A stretch of DNA of 64,000 bases. It comes from Pterobdella sp. o SKG-2022 (Eukaryota > Annelida > Clitellata > Hirudinida > Piscicolidae). Shown piece by piece: positions 27,082 through 41,125 of this stretch. The position numbers and the translations under genes were made by a program. The stretch lies in the NCBI GenBank assembly GCA_964035795.1, contig OZ038320.1, positions 21,904,589-21,968,588 on the forward strand, written 5' to 3'. Position 1 is the first letter of the stretch, and each line of letters opens with the position of its first letter. The notes below the pieces were generated by a model. It searched no databases and had not been told where the DNA came from. It was given only the letters and a program-made list of their open reading frames with translations.

Positions 27082-30000
27082 ATGCCGGCAGAAGTAATTT
27101 TGACATGTTGTGGGAACTCCCATCCTTTTTTGGAACGGAGAATTATACTTTCGGAGGCGGTAAAAATAGGAAGATCTGTAGCCCAGGCAAGACCCAGCGA
27201 CACCAATGGCATTTTCGATTGTAAAGTACTTTCCAGAAACCACGCATTAATATGGCATGATAACGGAAAAGTAACATTTTTTGTTTTATTAAGTTCAAAT
27301 TTGGTCCACAGCTATATATTTCTAATTTTAAACATTCACTTAACCGAAATCTTTATTGAGTAGGCGTTCTGAAGGTCAACTAAACTTAATTATTTATATC
27401 CAGTTTTATCTACAAGACACCAAAAGCAGCAATGGCACGTTTGTCAACAATCAAAGACTTAGCAAGGTAATTTGGTAAACTGCAAAAATTAACAATTTTA
27501 CGAAATAATTTTAAAACTAATTTAAATATTGTTCTGGTATTTCTTTTCAATGTTTTCAATTAAAAATAATGCACAGGGAAATGAAGAGAGTGTTCCTAGG
27601 CAGTTATCTCCATTAGACATCTTGCAGTTTGGTGTAGATGTAGTGGAGAACTCCAGGCAAGGTGCATAATGTAGATTCATCATTAAATTAATTTGAAAAA
27701 TTTTATTTTTTTCATAAGTCTGACTTGTGATTAATAGAAATATCAACTAAACTTGAGTGAAGATTTTTAAATTTTAAAATAAACCTCCAGTGATTTTTTA
27801 TAACTTTTTTGCCATAATTTCTTTACTGTAACTCTTGAAATTTAAATCAATTTATACGAACCATAAAAATTTTTAATTAAACCATTGCACAGTAACTCAC
27901 AGTTGTATTATGGCCACCATCCGACTGTTTGATAAGACTGGCAATGAAATCAAAAAGTAACTCTATAATTCTCTTTTTTATTTCAACTTTATAATTTTCT
28001 CATCTAAAATAATTTTCGAATTTATTTTTCCAAAAGATAGCTTCAAACTTTTTCAAATTTATTTTTTTTACATTATAAATTTTTAGTTATCTTGATTAGA
28101 TTTATATAATAGATATGAAGTAAAAAAGAAACTTTGTAGCAGCTGTACTTGTTAATTGAACATAGAAAGTATTAATTTTTTTGTATCTTCTTCTATCTAA
28201 TATTCAAGATCAAAGAAAAATTTACATTAAATTCAAGCACAATATCCTGTTAAAAATAGATAAGCCTCAAATATTATTAATATTTTTGCAAAATGTATAT
28301 TTATAATTATGATAAATTTTTGAAGATATGTATTTTATGAATGCTTTGATTTGACTAGTCCAACTGTATAACATTTTTTAAAATATGTAAATTTTAATTA
28401 AGAAATAGCTCTTGCATATCCAATTGTAATAATATTTGTAGAAATTATTTATTAAAATAAATCATTTATAAACTGAAATGAATATAAGTTATAAAACTTT
28501 GCATTGTTAGCCCAGCTTTTGATGCAACATCTACATCATCATCGTCCTTCCATTCACAAGAGTTCTATCAACTTGTACACTATTTACAAGTTTGTATTGT
28601 TTTTCATATTTCTAAAATTTTTATTCTCTTGTGTTAAAATAGCACCCTGAAATTATTCTCATTATTTGTATACTTGCAAAGTTATGCATGTTTTTCAATA
28701 GAGATGTTGATTGATAAATTTTCCCACTAATGATCAAAGAAAATAGGCTATAAAAAAGATTTGACTCATTATTGATATATTGTCAAGCCAGGGTTTTGAG
28801 TAGGTTGTAGTGGTTCTGCAATCTAATTTAACTCTGGTAAATAATTGATTATGTGCTTGATAATTTAAACATCTCATTTAAGATGTTTGAAAGCATCAAT
28901 CAACATTTATATATCTGAGGTTGAAAAAAGACCATTTCATAGTATTATTGTCATTGTATTTGTTTTATCATTTATATTATTCACAAGTTTGCAACATTTT
29001 ACCACTGTATATTTTAAAAGCGTTTTTTATTATTTTTATAGTTCTGAAGTTATTTTTATAAATTAATAAAGATGTTATCAAATTGTTAATTGCTCCACTA
29101 TTGGTAAAGGGAAATGTCGTATAAGAGGGATTTGACTGTTTATTGATGTATCATTTAGCCAGGGTTTTGAGTAGGTTGTAGTGATTCTACAATCTAATTT
29201 AACTCTGGTAAATTATTGATTATGTGCTTGATAATTCGAACATCTCATTTAAGATGTTTGAAAGCATCAATCAACATTTATATATAATGAGATTGAAAAA
29301 GGACAATTTCATAGTTTCTTTATTCATAAATTTTGTTTCATCATCTATAACTACATAATAATCTTTAGTCAAAGTAAATACTTCAAATTATTTGAACACT
29401 ACATGTAATTTTATTAAGTACAAAGCTTTTTTTCAACATAGTAACATTATTTATTAATAATGTTTCTCAGTAAAATTACCTTTTGTGTTCAAATAATTTG
29501 CAGCATTTGTAGCTATTTTGAAATTTTTATATTCTTTATATTAATATCATAGATGAAAGTTTCATTCCTTTTTTATCTGTTTTATAATTTAAGGCATACT
29601 GATGATTAAGGAAGCTTTTAAAAAATTTATTCATATAATTTTCATAAGCATAACTTATATTATATTATCAAACACATTTATCAAATTTTTTTGACTACCT
29701 TTATCATGTAAGGTTGATTAATCTTAAACATGGAGTATCATTAGATAGATAAATTCTCTGTGTAACTCATGTGTAAAACTTTATAGGAAGCCTTAAACAG
29801 AGAGCAGGCCTTGGAAGAGAAGTTATTATCACTACAACAGCTTGTAATATCAACTGAACAGAGCTCAGCTGATTGTTGGAAGGTTAGATTGATTAATTGG
29901 CTATGCCTGTGTATTGATATAGTTATTAGTGAGCTGAGAAAATACTTTTCAAAACTACATTCATGCACTAGTATGCTAAAAAGGAGAACTATTGCATTAT

Positions 30001-33000
30001 TTTATTATCACACTTTCATTAACTTTATCTTTTTCGTGTTTTTAAAATTTTTATATACTAGCTGAATGTAAACATCTATTTTTGGATTTCTTAAGTTATT
30101 TGATGTGCAATTAGAGTATTGTTCTTTTGCTAATTAGCTATTTTAAAAGATGGCCCGGGAATTTACATTTATACAAAATTGATTCAAAAATGTGTATAAA
30201 AAACAACAATAAAAAAGCTATAATTATAATGTCTATTTAAAAGTTCAAAAACAAGCTATTGACCTAGAAGAGTTTTATAACAGCATAAAACTACTTTCAA
30301 GTTTTTATGTAAGTGCTATCTCATGCCAATATATAATGGATAGAAATTACTGAAAAAAATGTTGAATATTCCGGTTTCAGAAAATATTTCAAAGTTTACC
30401 CAATATTTTGTTTTTATCATTCATCATTGAGACAATGATTTATTCAGTGTCAAAACAAGGTATACCAAATAAGGTTAAATGTATCAAAATGTAGCTTTTC
30501 AGTCGGAGGAAGTTATTTGGCTTTATTTTGTGTTAATATTACTTTTTATTATGATATGATCAAGGCATTTAACATACTTTCTTATGTAAATAGCATATAA
30601 GTTGAGCTGTGGCTGTGAGTAAGTTTGTTAACTTCATAATGAACCACCTCAGAACCAAGTAAATGAGGACAAGTTGTTATCCAGATTGGATATCCTTGAG
30701 CACCAATTATGTGTTTTCAATAAGGTTTGTATGCTGTCATGGTGTTCAATGTATCAATGCAATGTAGCGTTTCAATTTTTGGTGTTTCTTGCTTTGAACT
30801 ATACAACGTTGTATATGGCTATATGCAATATAACACTGGAATAATGAATTTCAACCAGTTGCAACCAGTGGAGGGTGTAAAGAAGGAGTTGTTGGACATG
30901 CAGCAAGACAAGATCCTTTATGAGATCGAAGCCAAGGTAACTAGCTTCTGATGTTTGTCAATATTATGTGATTAAACCAAATATAATTAGTAATATTATA
31001 TATGATTTTCAACGTGATTGCTTATTCATAATTTATTTGTTCATATTTCATTTTTGAATAGTTATTTCATATTAATTGTAGTTTTTTATTTGCATTAATT
31101 ATATTCATTAGAAATCCGTGAAGAAGTTGGTGGAAGAAAAGCTGCAGGTGACATTGAAGCAGTCAGAAATTGAGGTGGCTTTTTGAGTTTATTAATGCTA
31201 TGGTGACTAATGCACTAGTTCTATAAATTTTCGTCACAGAAATAGAGTTCTGAACTTATGGTTACATACATGGAAATGAGATGATTACTATTAAAAATAT
31301 ATTACTTTTATGTTTTTTAAGAGCCTCAAACACTTAGAAATCAATGTGTTTATAGTAAAAACTAATATTGAACTATCAATCTGTTGATAACGGATTTGAT
31401 CTTTAACACAAAGGAACATTTTTAATCGTTCATAAGTACTAAACGTGTGATTATAGTCGGATGTTGTAAGATCATAATCATGCGATCATTTAAATTTTGA
31501 GAAGTTTTGAGTTGATGATTAATTTTGAGAAAATTTTTTTTGATAATGATAAAATTCTAATATACACGCCCTAAACTAAGTTATCGTGTTATTTTTCTTT
31601 GTTAATATTTCAGAATAGGAAGTAAATCAATATAGTACCATTATATTCATGTTATGTGTTGTAATCATTTCATAGTTCTCATCAGGATTTTGTATGTGAA
31701 ATTTAATGAGTTAACTATGACTAGTTAAAACAAATGGTTAGTTATTTTAAATACAGAAATAATAATAAGACTTGAATACTTTTTTTTAATAATCACTTTA
31801 GTTGGCAATTGACTAAATATAATTACCCAATTTGATGTTTCCACAAACCAATTATATTAATTTTAATTTTAGTATACATTATCACTAAGCTTTTCTTCAA
31901 ACCTGCACATTTTTTTCTTCACGCCTATATTTCTACATCTACAAATGGCTGCCATCATCACCACTATTGATCGCTACACAACAGACATCCCTCAAGAGCA
32001 CAGAGTCTGAACTGGCCTGTTTGAAGGAATCCAAGGAAAGTCTTTTGAAGGAACTTGAGGATCTTCTTGAAAAAAACAAAGTACCTCTATATTTTTTGTT
32101 ATATCGAATCAGATACCTTCTTTTTTATTGTAAGTTTATGATGATGTTGTATGATGCTTCAAATATGGAAGCGAATAATTTAAGCATGTGACAATAATGA
32201 TTAACAGAGTCTTAATGAAGAGCATGAAAAACTCAAGGAGGATTTCAATGTGGGTTTCAAATCATTCACTATCGTTGTTGTAACCATTATATTATTTAAC
32301 GACAAATGCATGATAAAAGCAGTTTCAATAAAATTCTAATATTGGTATTTAAGTTTGAGGGGAATATTAAGGCACGATTTCTAAAAAAGACAATTTGCAA
32401 TAATTTATTAGATTCATAACAGTAATGTAGTATAGATGATATTATCATTTGTTAGACGTTGAAGAGTCAATCAGAGAAAGATGTGAATGAATTGGAGGAG
32501 AAAGTGCAGCAACTTACCACTGATAACTCTCAACTCACAAATAAGGTTGTCATACACTTGTTATTTTATATTGTTTTTTATGGTTATTTATAATTGGGTT
32601 GTTGATGAATGATAAATTAAATTCATCATAGTTTTAATTGTTGATTATTGGGTTTTTAAAAACCTTAGTTTTGTGTATAAAATCAATTAAACTACACATT
32701 AGTTGGAGAGCCTACAAGTCGATAGGGATTTCAATGCAGAACAACTCAACAATATTAAAGGTCACTAATACATTACTCATGTTTTTGTGTCACTTAATGC
32801 CATTGCTTGTATCATGGCCTTATATTAATGCGTGTAGTTTGCAAATTTTAAACGGTAAAAAGAGTTTGTGATTTAATTGTTTGGCCAAGTTTCATCAATA
32901 AACTTTTATTTAATTTATCATTGTGTAAGCTGTTCAGTTATTTTTAATTTAAACCAATTTTGGTTACAGCTTTAATGAGTTTACTTTTTTAATATGATTA

Positions 33001-36000
33001 TTAACGTCGAAGTTTAACAATTACATCTTTCAGTCCTTTGTTTTTGTTTCAAACATTCTTATCATTAACAACAGACAAAATGCTTCTAATGAAGACTGAA
33101 GGCAAGGCTGGAGTTAAAATAGATGCCATTGACAAAGGTTGAATATCTTGATTTTGTTTTCAACTCGTGTCAAACATGAATAGGAATATTTCATTATTGA
33201 ATGTCTTCAGGTGTACAAGCAGAAATAATAAACCTGTTTGACATAAAATCTCTTATGAATATGCAAAATAATGAAGATGAAGATGAAAATGGTGAAAAAT
33301 ATGTCAAAGATACAGTCGATGATATTAAGAATTCAGAAGCTGGTAAAGATGAGGAAGATGAAGATGATGAGGATGAGGATGAAGAAAAAGATGATGAGAA
33401 GAGTGAAAATGAAACGTGTGAAAAACCAAATGTTATCATGAATGCTGGTATGTTGAATGATTTCATATACGAAACCTCAGTTGTGATGCGTCAATTACTA
33501 TTGACAGGTGACACGCTGCTCAGTAACAAAATAACTCCATTGAAGTCAAACCACATCATCAAAGGTTTGTGTTTTCACTTGTACTTTTTAAATTCACTTT
33601 TATTGGTTTTTATTTGCGCCAAATTGCTTCTAATATAAATAAATCGAGTGATGTATATATTGTTCTATCTTATCAGATAATCTTGGAGGAAAAGAAAAGC
33701 TTGACTGTTCAAAATCTGGGAAAGAAAATCGCAAAGGTATTTTATTTAGATTCTTTCTCTGAACGTATTTTATATTTTCAAGCGTTTGATCTTTAGTTTT
33801 GCTTTAGTGGTGGTTGGTTGATGGTGAGGTGAATGGTATGTTCTTTTGTCATTTCAATTGTTCATTAATATTTATTTTTTAAAACGTGAAATTATCAGAA
33901 ATCTCACCAAACTGCCACCACCAGCAAAATTTTACGATTTCTTTGACATCTTTTTATTTTTCTTTTATTCAAAATACTTTTCATTCACACTCACAGATTT
34001 TTCATTTCTCATTGAAAAAAGTCCATCATCAACAACAACAAACCATAAAAAATCTTCATTATCTACAGCTGCTGGTGGTGGCGATGGTGATGAAACCGTT
34101 AATAACCATTTTAATATCACATGTGTTAATTCATATGGAGGTGGTGATTTGAATGGTAGCATGAGTGAAGATGGTTGTGTCAGGGTCATAGTTAATGGGC
34201 TATCGTGCAGTAATGATGATGATTATGCTAAAACTAACGGCAGTATAGAAGGCGACAGCTTAAGCGAAATAAGCATGGACAATGGCGCTTATGGGAAAAG
34301 CAAAGTAAATAAATCTTACGAAATGCATTGTAATTTAGACGCCTTGTTAAAAAATCATGGAAAAATTTTAACGTGGTGTTTGAAAACGTCTGACAATGTA
34401 ACCTTTTGTGGTTGATGTGATTTTTAGGCTGTTTAAATATGTGTGTGTGTTTGATATCCTTCTAAATTCAAAGGTATTCATTCCGTGTGAAATTGTCATG
34501 TTAATTCGCTAGAGTCTTTATAAGGCAGTTAAATTCTTGTTATTTACTAGGTGTATGTTTTAGCCTTATTTTCAATTTTCAAATCAAAACTTCTTATCAT
34601 GTTGCTATCTTATTTTTTTTCAAACATAAGGATTTGAACTTGATGAATATCAGTTTTCTAAATTATTATAGATCTATGGAGAGTTCAATCGTGTGTAATA
34701 ACTAATGTTCCGAATCAAAAAATCTTTGAGCTTTTTTAAACTTGCTATCCACGTACGGCTAATTTAGGAAGCGCTTGCGGATTTACAACGAATTAGCTTT
34801 GTCTTATAGCATTATCCTTTTGCAAACTGTAAATATTTTTTTTTTGATAGATGTCTTTCTATCAGTATCAAAATCAAAATGATCCATTTATATAACAAAC
34901 TATTATTTCAAGTGCACTATCATCAAATCTGTAATGAATTTCTGCTGTTTAAGCCATCTTGAATCTACTGCCAAAGTTGATAAGAGTTATATCAAATAAG
35001 CGGAATTGTGGCAGTACTTTGCGAAATAATGTACATGAAATGGTTTTATTGCTTCAATCAAAATACCGACTGTGTTACTCTGTTGCCAATCACTGTTCAT
35101 AGCATTGTGTTTCATGTCACAACCGTATAAACATTGGGAACACCCTGTATATAAAACTTGTTAATCTTTCTCAATTATGTTTCATTTTTTATTTATTTCG
35201 TTGATTGATTTAAAATTATTTAGAATATTTACAAAACGTTATTATAAAACATTTGAATCAAATGATATTATGATTTAGATGAGTATTTACGTCATACTTG
35301 CTCCTTTATTAGTATTGTCAATATTTGTTAAATAAAATATATATTCTCTTCCTCAACCGACCAAATTTTAGTTGTGACTATTACCACATATCTTTATGTA
35401 ATTGTACGGCTTCAAAAATAAACCTCGTTCATGTAACTTAGTTCAATCTTTTGTAGCTTCAAGTTAAATTTTCATTTTACATTAAAAAATTCTTCTCAAT
35501 AAATTTTTTGTCTAAGTCTTGAGATTGCCATTGATAAGACAAAATTAAAAACTCTTATGATCACTCAATAACTAGGGGGTGAAGAGGAGGTGAGCAAAGA
35601 TGACGAAAAGTGAGTACCGTTCGACTTTTTGATAATTATATTAAAAAAAATTTTTTAATAGTAGTTTTCAATTCAAATTATATTAAAATATAACCTTTTA
35701 GAGTCATCGATCCATTTCAATGTTAACTGATAAATTTGCGTCAAAAATTGGAGTTTTATGCATTAAAAAGCAAAAGCTATTATTTTAATATTATAAGTTC
35801 AGTCTTTATGACAGAATATATTTATTTAAAATTATAGCTTCTAGTTTATAATAAATGTATTCAAATTTTTATTTTCGACGTAGAATTTAAAATTTCAAAT
35901 TAAATATAAAAATCAGCCGTCGATATTTTCAGTGAGGGTTATTTGAAGGTCTTATTTAATGGATCAATTTATTTTTAATCGTATGAGTATAGATGCAATT

Positions 36001-38482
36001 TTCTATCTTTGTTTCAACGTCAGTAGCTTGGTAAACTTGTTAGAAGTTTTCACTTGTCTTATCCAACCCATGTGCAACGTCTCCATTTTTGCCTTCATTT
36101 GTAGTTTTCAGTTTGCTAGTATTTTTTCACCGCGTTCAGATCTGTTGGTTTCACTAACAAAATCGACATCACCAGAGTCTTGTGCTGGAAATTTTATTTA
36201 GTTTTTTTCAACGGTGTTTTAAATACAAAAGAGAGACAATGTTTCAAAAAGTTGGGACTTCGCCGGTTTTCACTTTAAATTGTTATTATTCTCTAGAGAA
36301 TCTAGTTTCGTGTTTTTAATGCATATCTAACTATCTGCATAATTTCTTTTTTATTACAGTTACAAATGTAGTCTTTTCTTTGAATTGTAGTTTATTACCG
36401 ATGATTCATTTAAATGTTGGTATTTCATTATTCTGTATTGGAACACGAAACACCAGTTTGGAACGACTGGCCCAAATATGTTATTTAAATGTGAAAAAAT
36501 TTTTGTATTTCGTTATTTTCAATAATTTATCAACAGCAAAGCTAGTCAAAAAGAAAAGCAATACAAGCTACTGGAAGAATTGGCATATTCGCTAGGTGGA
36601 AATGAAGAGGCTGTAATCAAACACCTGCAAGCTTCAACCAAAGGCGTTGTCACAAGCACTATCTGTGACAAAAGCTGTGACGACGATGACAAGAATGACG
36701 TGGATGGAATCAGTGTCAACATCACTGACTCTCAAAAAGAGGTTTGTTTCTTTGAGATGTCTAAAAGAGAGTTTCCGCTACGGAACGTACATCAACTGTT
36801 TCATCTTTATTTAAATGTCTTCAAACAATCGAATGCACAAAAATTTTATTTTTACATAATATAACATTTCATTAGTCTTAACACATTTTATCATAACGAA
36901 ACAACTTTATGCAATGAATAGCAATTGATTATTCTACAACTTTTAGAGCATTATTAATGCGACAATCTGACAGTTGTATGAGAAAGACATGGAGATAGGC
37001 CGCTTGGAAGAGGCGTTCAAGGAGTCCAAGGATGAGGTTACTGTTTTATATCGCTATGTTGTGCCATTATATCTATCGAGTGCTAGTCGTTATTATGTTG
37101 TGACACTGAGTGTTACACATTTTTAGGAAATAGTCATCACTGAAACATGTATTTTAGAAGTTGTCTGTAGCTTCGTTTACCTATGCAACCTTACCAACTG
37201 TAGTTTATGTGCATTTATTTAAGGAAAGTTTCCTTTTACATCTAAATACATTTTACAATTCACTTAGTTGAAACTTTGATCATTATGACCTTGAGGATAA
37301 TTTCAATGATCTTGTCGGATACTTTCAATGCTTTTTCTATTTTCATTAATTCAAACTTGTCAATATTAAACTTGAAATAGTAAAATTAAAAATAACGGGT
37401 TTTATCAGTATGTATGTATTGATTTAAGTTGATTTGTGGCGATAAAAAAAGCAGCGTTAAATGAATTTTTGATAATTCAAGCTTGCGATTTATTCCAAAA
37501 TATTAATTATTCAAAAGTTTTTGAAATTTGTTTGAATTTCACAAAATGATTTTTTAAAACTCGATAGAGTAATTACTTTTCATCAGTGAACTTTAGTTGT
37601 TATGAACCAATCCAATGGGTTCCATCAAAAGTTTTATTTACATAAAGTGCCCACGAAATTTTCGAAATTTTTATTATAAAAAACAAAAAATCATTAATCA
37701 AATATTCTGATACAATTTTATAGGATAAAAACTAGAACAGCAATGCGATGAGCATGGTTGTAATTTTTACAATGGCGACTTGAGTTGCTTTGCAGTTTGT
37801 GACAGGGTGTAATCGCCACGAATAAATTGCAGTTTTTTTTGTACTACATTATCAATTGATGACCATTATGGCCTTCGTTATACGTTCGTTTCCTAAGATG
37901 AACATTCGATGGGAAAGTTCTCAAGATTTTGTTGACATGTACATCAAAATAAACAATCACAGGTGGAAAAGATGCATGCGGAAGTGGATGACGTCATGTC
38001 CTCATACAGAACACTCTCCACCCATGCTCAATCGGTCTTTGTCTTTATTATTTTCTGTCGTTTCAACCTAATGAACTTTTAAGCTGTTTATATTTCAAAA
38101 ATAGTTTATTCTTTTGCAGAAAAATGTATAAATTTTTATATTATAGCCAATATCTTAAAAAGATTTTTAAAATATTTTTTAGAGAATTAATTAGAAAAGT
38201 TTTTTTTTACATTTGAATGCTGATCACGATAGCTATCGCATTGCGTTCTTGGGTGCTGCTAATTAATTTCAATATAATCAGAAAAAAACGCCGAGTATTT
38301 TTTTCTCTTTGATAAATTGATGACTGTTTATTAAAATATTGCTTCATATGAAAATTGAATTTTTACAGTTGTCTATAATTTCTTTGGTGCCAATCATCGT
38401 GTTCCTCATCTCCCTGCTAATGGCCTTCTATCCAATCTTCTCATCATCTACCGCCACCAGCCAAGCTTCCATCGATCTTTGA
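27082..38482 (+). CDS. SLMAP: Sarcolemmal membrane-associated protein, FHA + coiled coil + tail anchor
   Basis: Tail-anchored membrane protein; family members act as STRIPAK phosphatase-complex subunits at the centrosome, ER and outer nuclear membrane. Exons with agreeing phases: 27082-27270, 27404-27466, 27577-27661, 27893-27956, 28511-28589, 29787-29882, 30653-30724, 30859-30936, 31112-31174, 31985-32080, 32208-32249, 32456-32545, 32703-32760, 33075-33137, 33211-33564, 33677-33736, 33997-~34375, 36537-36741, 36974-37036, 37963-38034, 38369-38482, about 794 residues (vertebrate SLMAP is about 830). The FHA domain covers roughly residues 20-110, with IGRSVAQARP, FDCKVLSRNHALIWHD and KSSNGTFVNNQRLS carrying the phosphothreonine-binding Arg, Ser and Asn positions. 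FHSQEFYQLVHYLQ and EALNREQALEEKLLSLQQL match the family's SIKE1-binding region. Then come Lys/Glu-rich coiled coils and a C-terminal segment (ISLVPIIVFLISLLMAFYPI) as tail anchor. Exon 15 carries a Glu/Asp-rich tract and exon 17 an Asn/Gly/Ser-rich one. A 34 bp candidate cassette exon (35576-35609) changes how exon 17 must end. Confidence 0.94.
28761..28942. repeat. Intronic direct repeat, copy A
   Basis: About 182 bp, starting TTGACTCATTATTGATATAT and ending near GACCATTTCATAG, that recurs 371 bp downstream with roughly 90 percent identity by eye. It includes AGCCAGGGTTTTGAGTAGG and a hairpin AAACATCT-catttA-AGATGTTT. It lies in the SLMAP intron between exons 5 and 6. Confidence 0.9.
29132..29315. 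repeat. Intronic direct repeat, copy B
   Basis: Second copy of the repeat at 28761, same orientation. The longest shared blocks are AGCCAGGGTTTTGAGTAGG, CTAATTTAACTCTGGTAAAT, ATTGATTATGTGCTTGATAA and GAAAGCATCAATCAACATTT. The inner part of the hairpin (AACATCT/AGATGTT) is kept. No convincing reading frame runs through both copies. Confidence 0.9.
35576..35609 (+). other. SLMAP: Candidate SLMAP cassette micro-exon
   Basis: A 34 bp segment bounded by CTAG and a strong donor GTGAGTACC. It can be read as GEEEVSKDDE in a frame that leaves two extra bases, exactly the phase exon 18 (36537) needs. It would require exon 17 to end in phase 1, for example at the donor GTAATT after 34329. Charged Glu/Asp/Lys content suits the surrounding coiled-coil part. 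Splicing here is inferred from consensus and phase only. Confidence 0.4.
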
Positions 38483-41125
38483 GTTAGATCATTTATAATT
38501 CATTTAATTTTTCAAATTCGAAATATTAAATCAATTTATATAAAGATTAATACTGAAGCGCGTTTATCATTCTCTTATAAATTTTCTTTCACAAGTTATA
38601 TTAGAAGCGATGCCAGATAAGGAGATTGAAACTTAGCGCATTAATTATCAAGACTAAGATTTTAACCCCACTAAAGGTCCCACTGTATAAAAAGAATGAG
38701 ATTAGTTGGAAAGAGTAGGCTAAAAGTTGATCAAACTAGTTGAACAAATGAAAAAATTCTCCAAATCTCAAAATATATAGAATATTTTAATTTATATAAT
38801 TTATTTTCAACCTTATTCATTTTATGCGCGTTTGTGCAGAAATATATTATTAGATAAAAAAATTACGCTATGTCACCGAACTGAAGATCGGATGCCCTAT
38901 TACTACTATTACTATTAAATAAATACACCCGATGATTCGTATTCATTCGATTGCAGGTGTCCTACTTGAACCGCCTCAGTACAATTTTCGCACTTTGTTG
39001 ATATTATGATGATTATATTGTTTCAATTGAAATCGTTTTGTAATGGTGAAGTATGGAAACTCCAATGACAGTATGATCAATCAGCATCGTTATTTAAATA
39101 GAGCGTGTTTATGCACGGCATATTGCATTTTGTTACCACTCACACTCCATTTCTTCTTTAAATGACTTTCATGTGCAAATTATTTGGCGCATAATTTTCG
39201 TTTTCTTTTTTTTCAATATTTTTAATTTTAGTTTTAAGTTTAAAATATTCTTTTTTGTAGAAAGGTGATGATTATTTGCAGTCCTATATGTGATAATAAC
39301 GTTTCTAAATGAACTTTGAATAATTGGTGTTTAAAATGGTATTTTTGCTTTTAATAGACGATATCTAGTATTATTTATACGATTAGTTGATTAATCCAGG
39401 TTGCTTGTTACTAATTCGATAGATTACTTTCTTTATTGTTTTTTTTTGGTTCAGAGCCAGCATGTATATGCTTTTACATGCGTAAAATGTTTTCATTGCC
39501 TTTGCCACTAGACACTACATAACTATGGAGTTTTTTAAGGGCGATTAATTCAACATATTTCAGAGGTACTCCATAATTTTAAATCTTACTTTCGTAATTT
39601 TGATTTTAAATATCATTTTGTTTTTTCGTGAAATTCTGTTTTTTTATTCGAACTACTTAGTTTTCCATTTTCAATAATTCATATTTAATTCATTTATAAC
39701 CTTCATGAAAACTGGCTAATTTATGATTCTTGATAATGTTTTTACCCATTTGTATTCTTAGAGTTTTCAATTTTTCATGAAGTAGGAATTTTTGTTTCTT
39801 AACTGTAAAATTGAAAGATGTGAAGTTAATTTTTTATTAGTATTGTTTTCATATTTGCTTTAAAGCTGCTATACGCCTCATGAATATTCAAAAAGTATGA
39901 CTTAGTTTTCGTTTATTACTAAAAAATGGAATTTTGATTTTTAATCTATTAGTTCATTAGTAAATCTAATTATCCTAATATTTATTAATCTATCTCTTTA
40001 CCTGTCTATCTATCTATTTATCTATCTATTTGTCTATCTACAAATAACTCCAAAAACAACTCAAGCAATAACAACCAAACATAACCTTACTAACATTACT
40101 AAAGCTATACTGGGTACTCACAAGATTTGGAGATTGAGCAAAGAGCGAGTCATGACGTGACTATGGACAAGAAAGTCCGTTTATTGAATATACATGTTGC
40201 CAAAAATTTCCATTGATGTCTGATTTATTATGAAGTAACCGATAAAAGATTGAAACGAATTTTTAAAAAAATCTTTCTCTTGAATTTATTAATCAGGTAA
40301 TATTTCATCAATAGTTTGAATGAATAAGTTAATTTCGATTAATTAATTTTAATAATTGCTTCAAGATTTATAAAGGTATATACGGTTTTCCAGTTTTATC
40401 AATAAAATGTTGCTTTTGAAAAATTCATATAAAAAATTTTTTTATTTTTTCAAGTATATTAACTACTTTAATATTTTAAAATGATTATTAGAATAATTTT
40501 GCAATATTTCATAAAAGAAGAAAGCCTTAACAACCGCCTATTTACTAGAAACATGAAACTTTGGAATGAAAATAATCTTTCAACACACAATATCAAATTT
40601 AGAAAAAAATTGAACTTGTTAGTGGTTTTGATAAAAGCATTAAGATTTTTCATTTTGTTCACTTTTAACCGCTTGTAGTTTAATTTATGTGTTTCGGAAT
40701 TTTGAGGTTTATTTTGTAGTATTGTTATAAAATTAGTCATCATTTGAACCACGAAATAAGCAATTCTTATTTTCTAAAAATTCAAATTCCAATTGATAGT
40801 GTTTTGCCGTCTGAAATGTAAACGGATCCATTTCCTTAATTAATAAAAATGTTTAAGTTAGTTAATTAAAACAGTTCCTATAAAAATTTTTAAATAAAAT
40901 AAAACATTTTATAAATTGTTTTCATTATTTTGTTTTAACCATTATACACAGTACTAGTTCTAGCTTAAAAATTATTATATTCAGTAAAAATTATTAATTT
41001 CCAGCAAATTACCTTTAAAAAATCGATAAAACTGAAAAAAATTTCGTTTTATGCAAGAAACATTTAAATGAAAACAATGAAGAATTGGCAGTCAAAAGGC
41101 ATATCAAGTTTTGAAAGAAATGTGA
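38483..41125. other. SLMAP 3' flank and intergenic DNA
   Basis: The start of this stretch is the SLMAP 3' untranslated region; an AATAAA at 38928-38933 is a candidate poly(A) signal. The rest is AT-rich with no reading frame or RNA gene that I can support. It contains a degenerate TCTA-rich simple repeat, listed separately. Confidence 0.55.
39988..40039. repeat. Degenerate (TCTA)n simple repeat
   Basis: About 50 bp of imperfect TCTA units (CTGTCTATCTATCTATTTAT and similar). It is the same motif, on the opposite strand, as the long GATA array at 46796. Confidence 0.85.

Noticed and set aside
33194..33466. Minus-strand Ser-rich protein
   Set aside because: It is the reverse complement of the Glu/Asp-rich tract of SLMAP exon 15.
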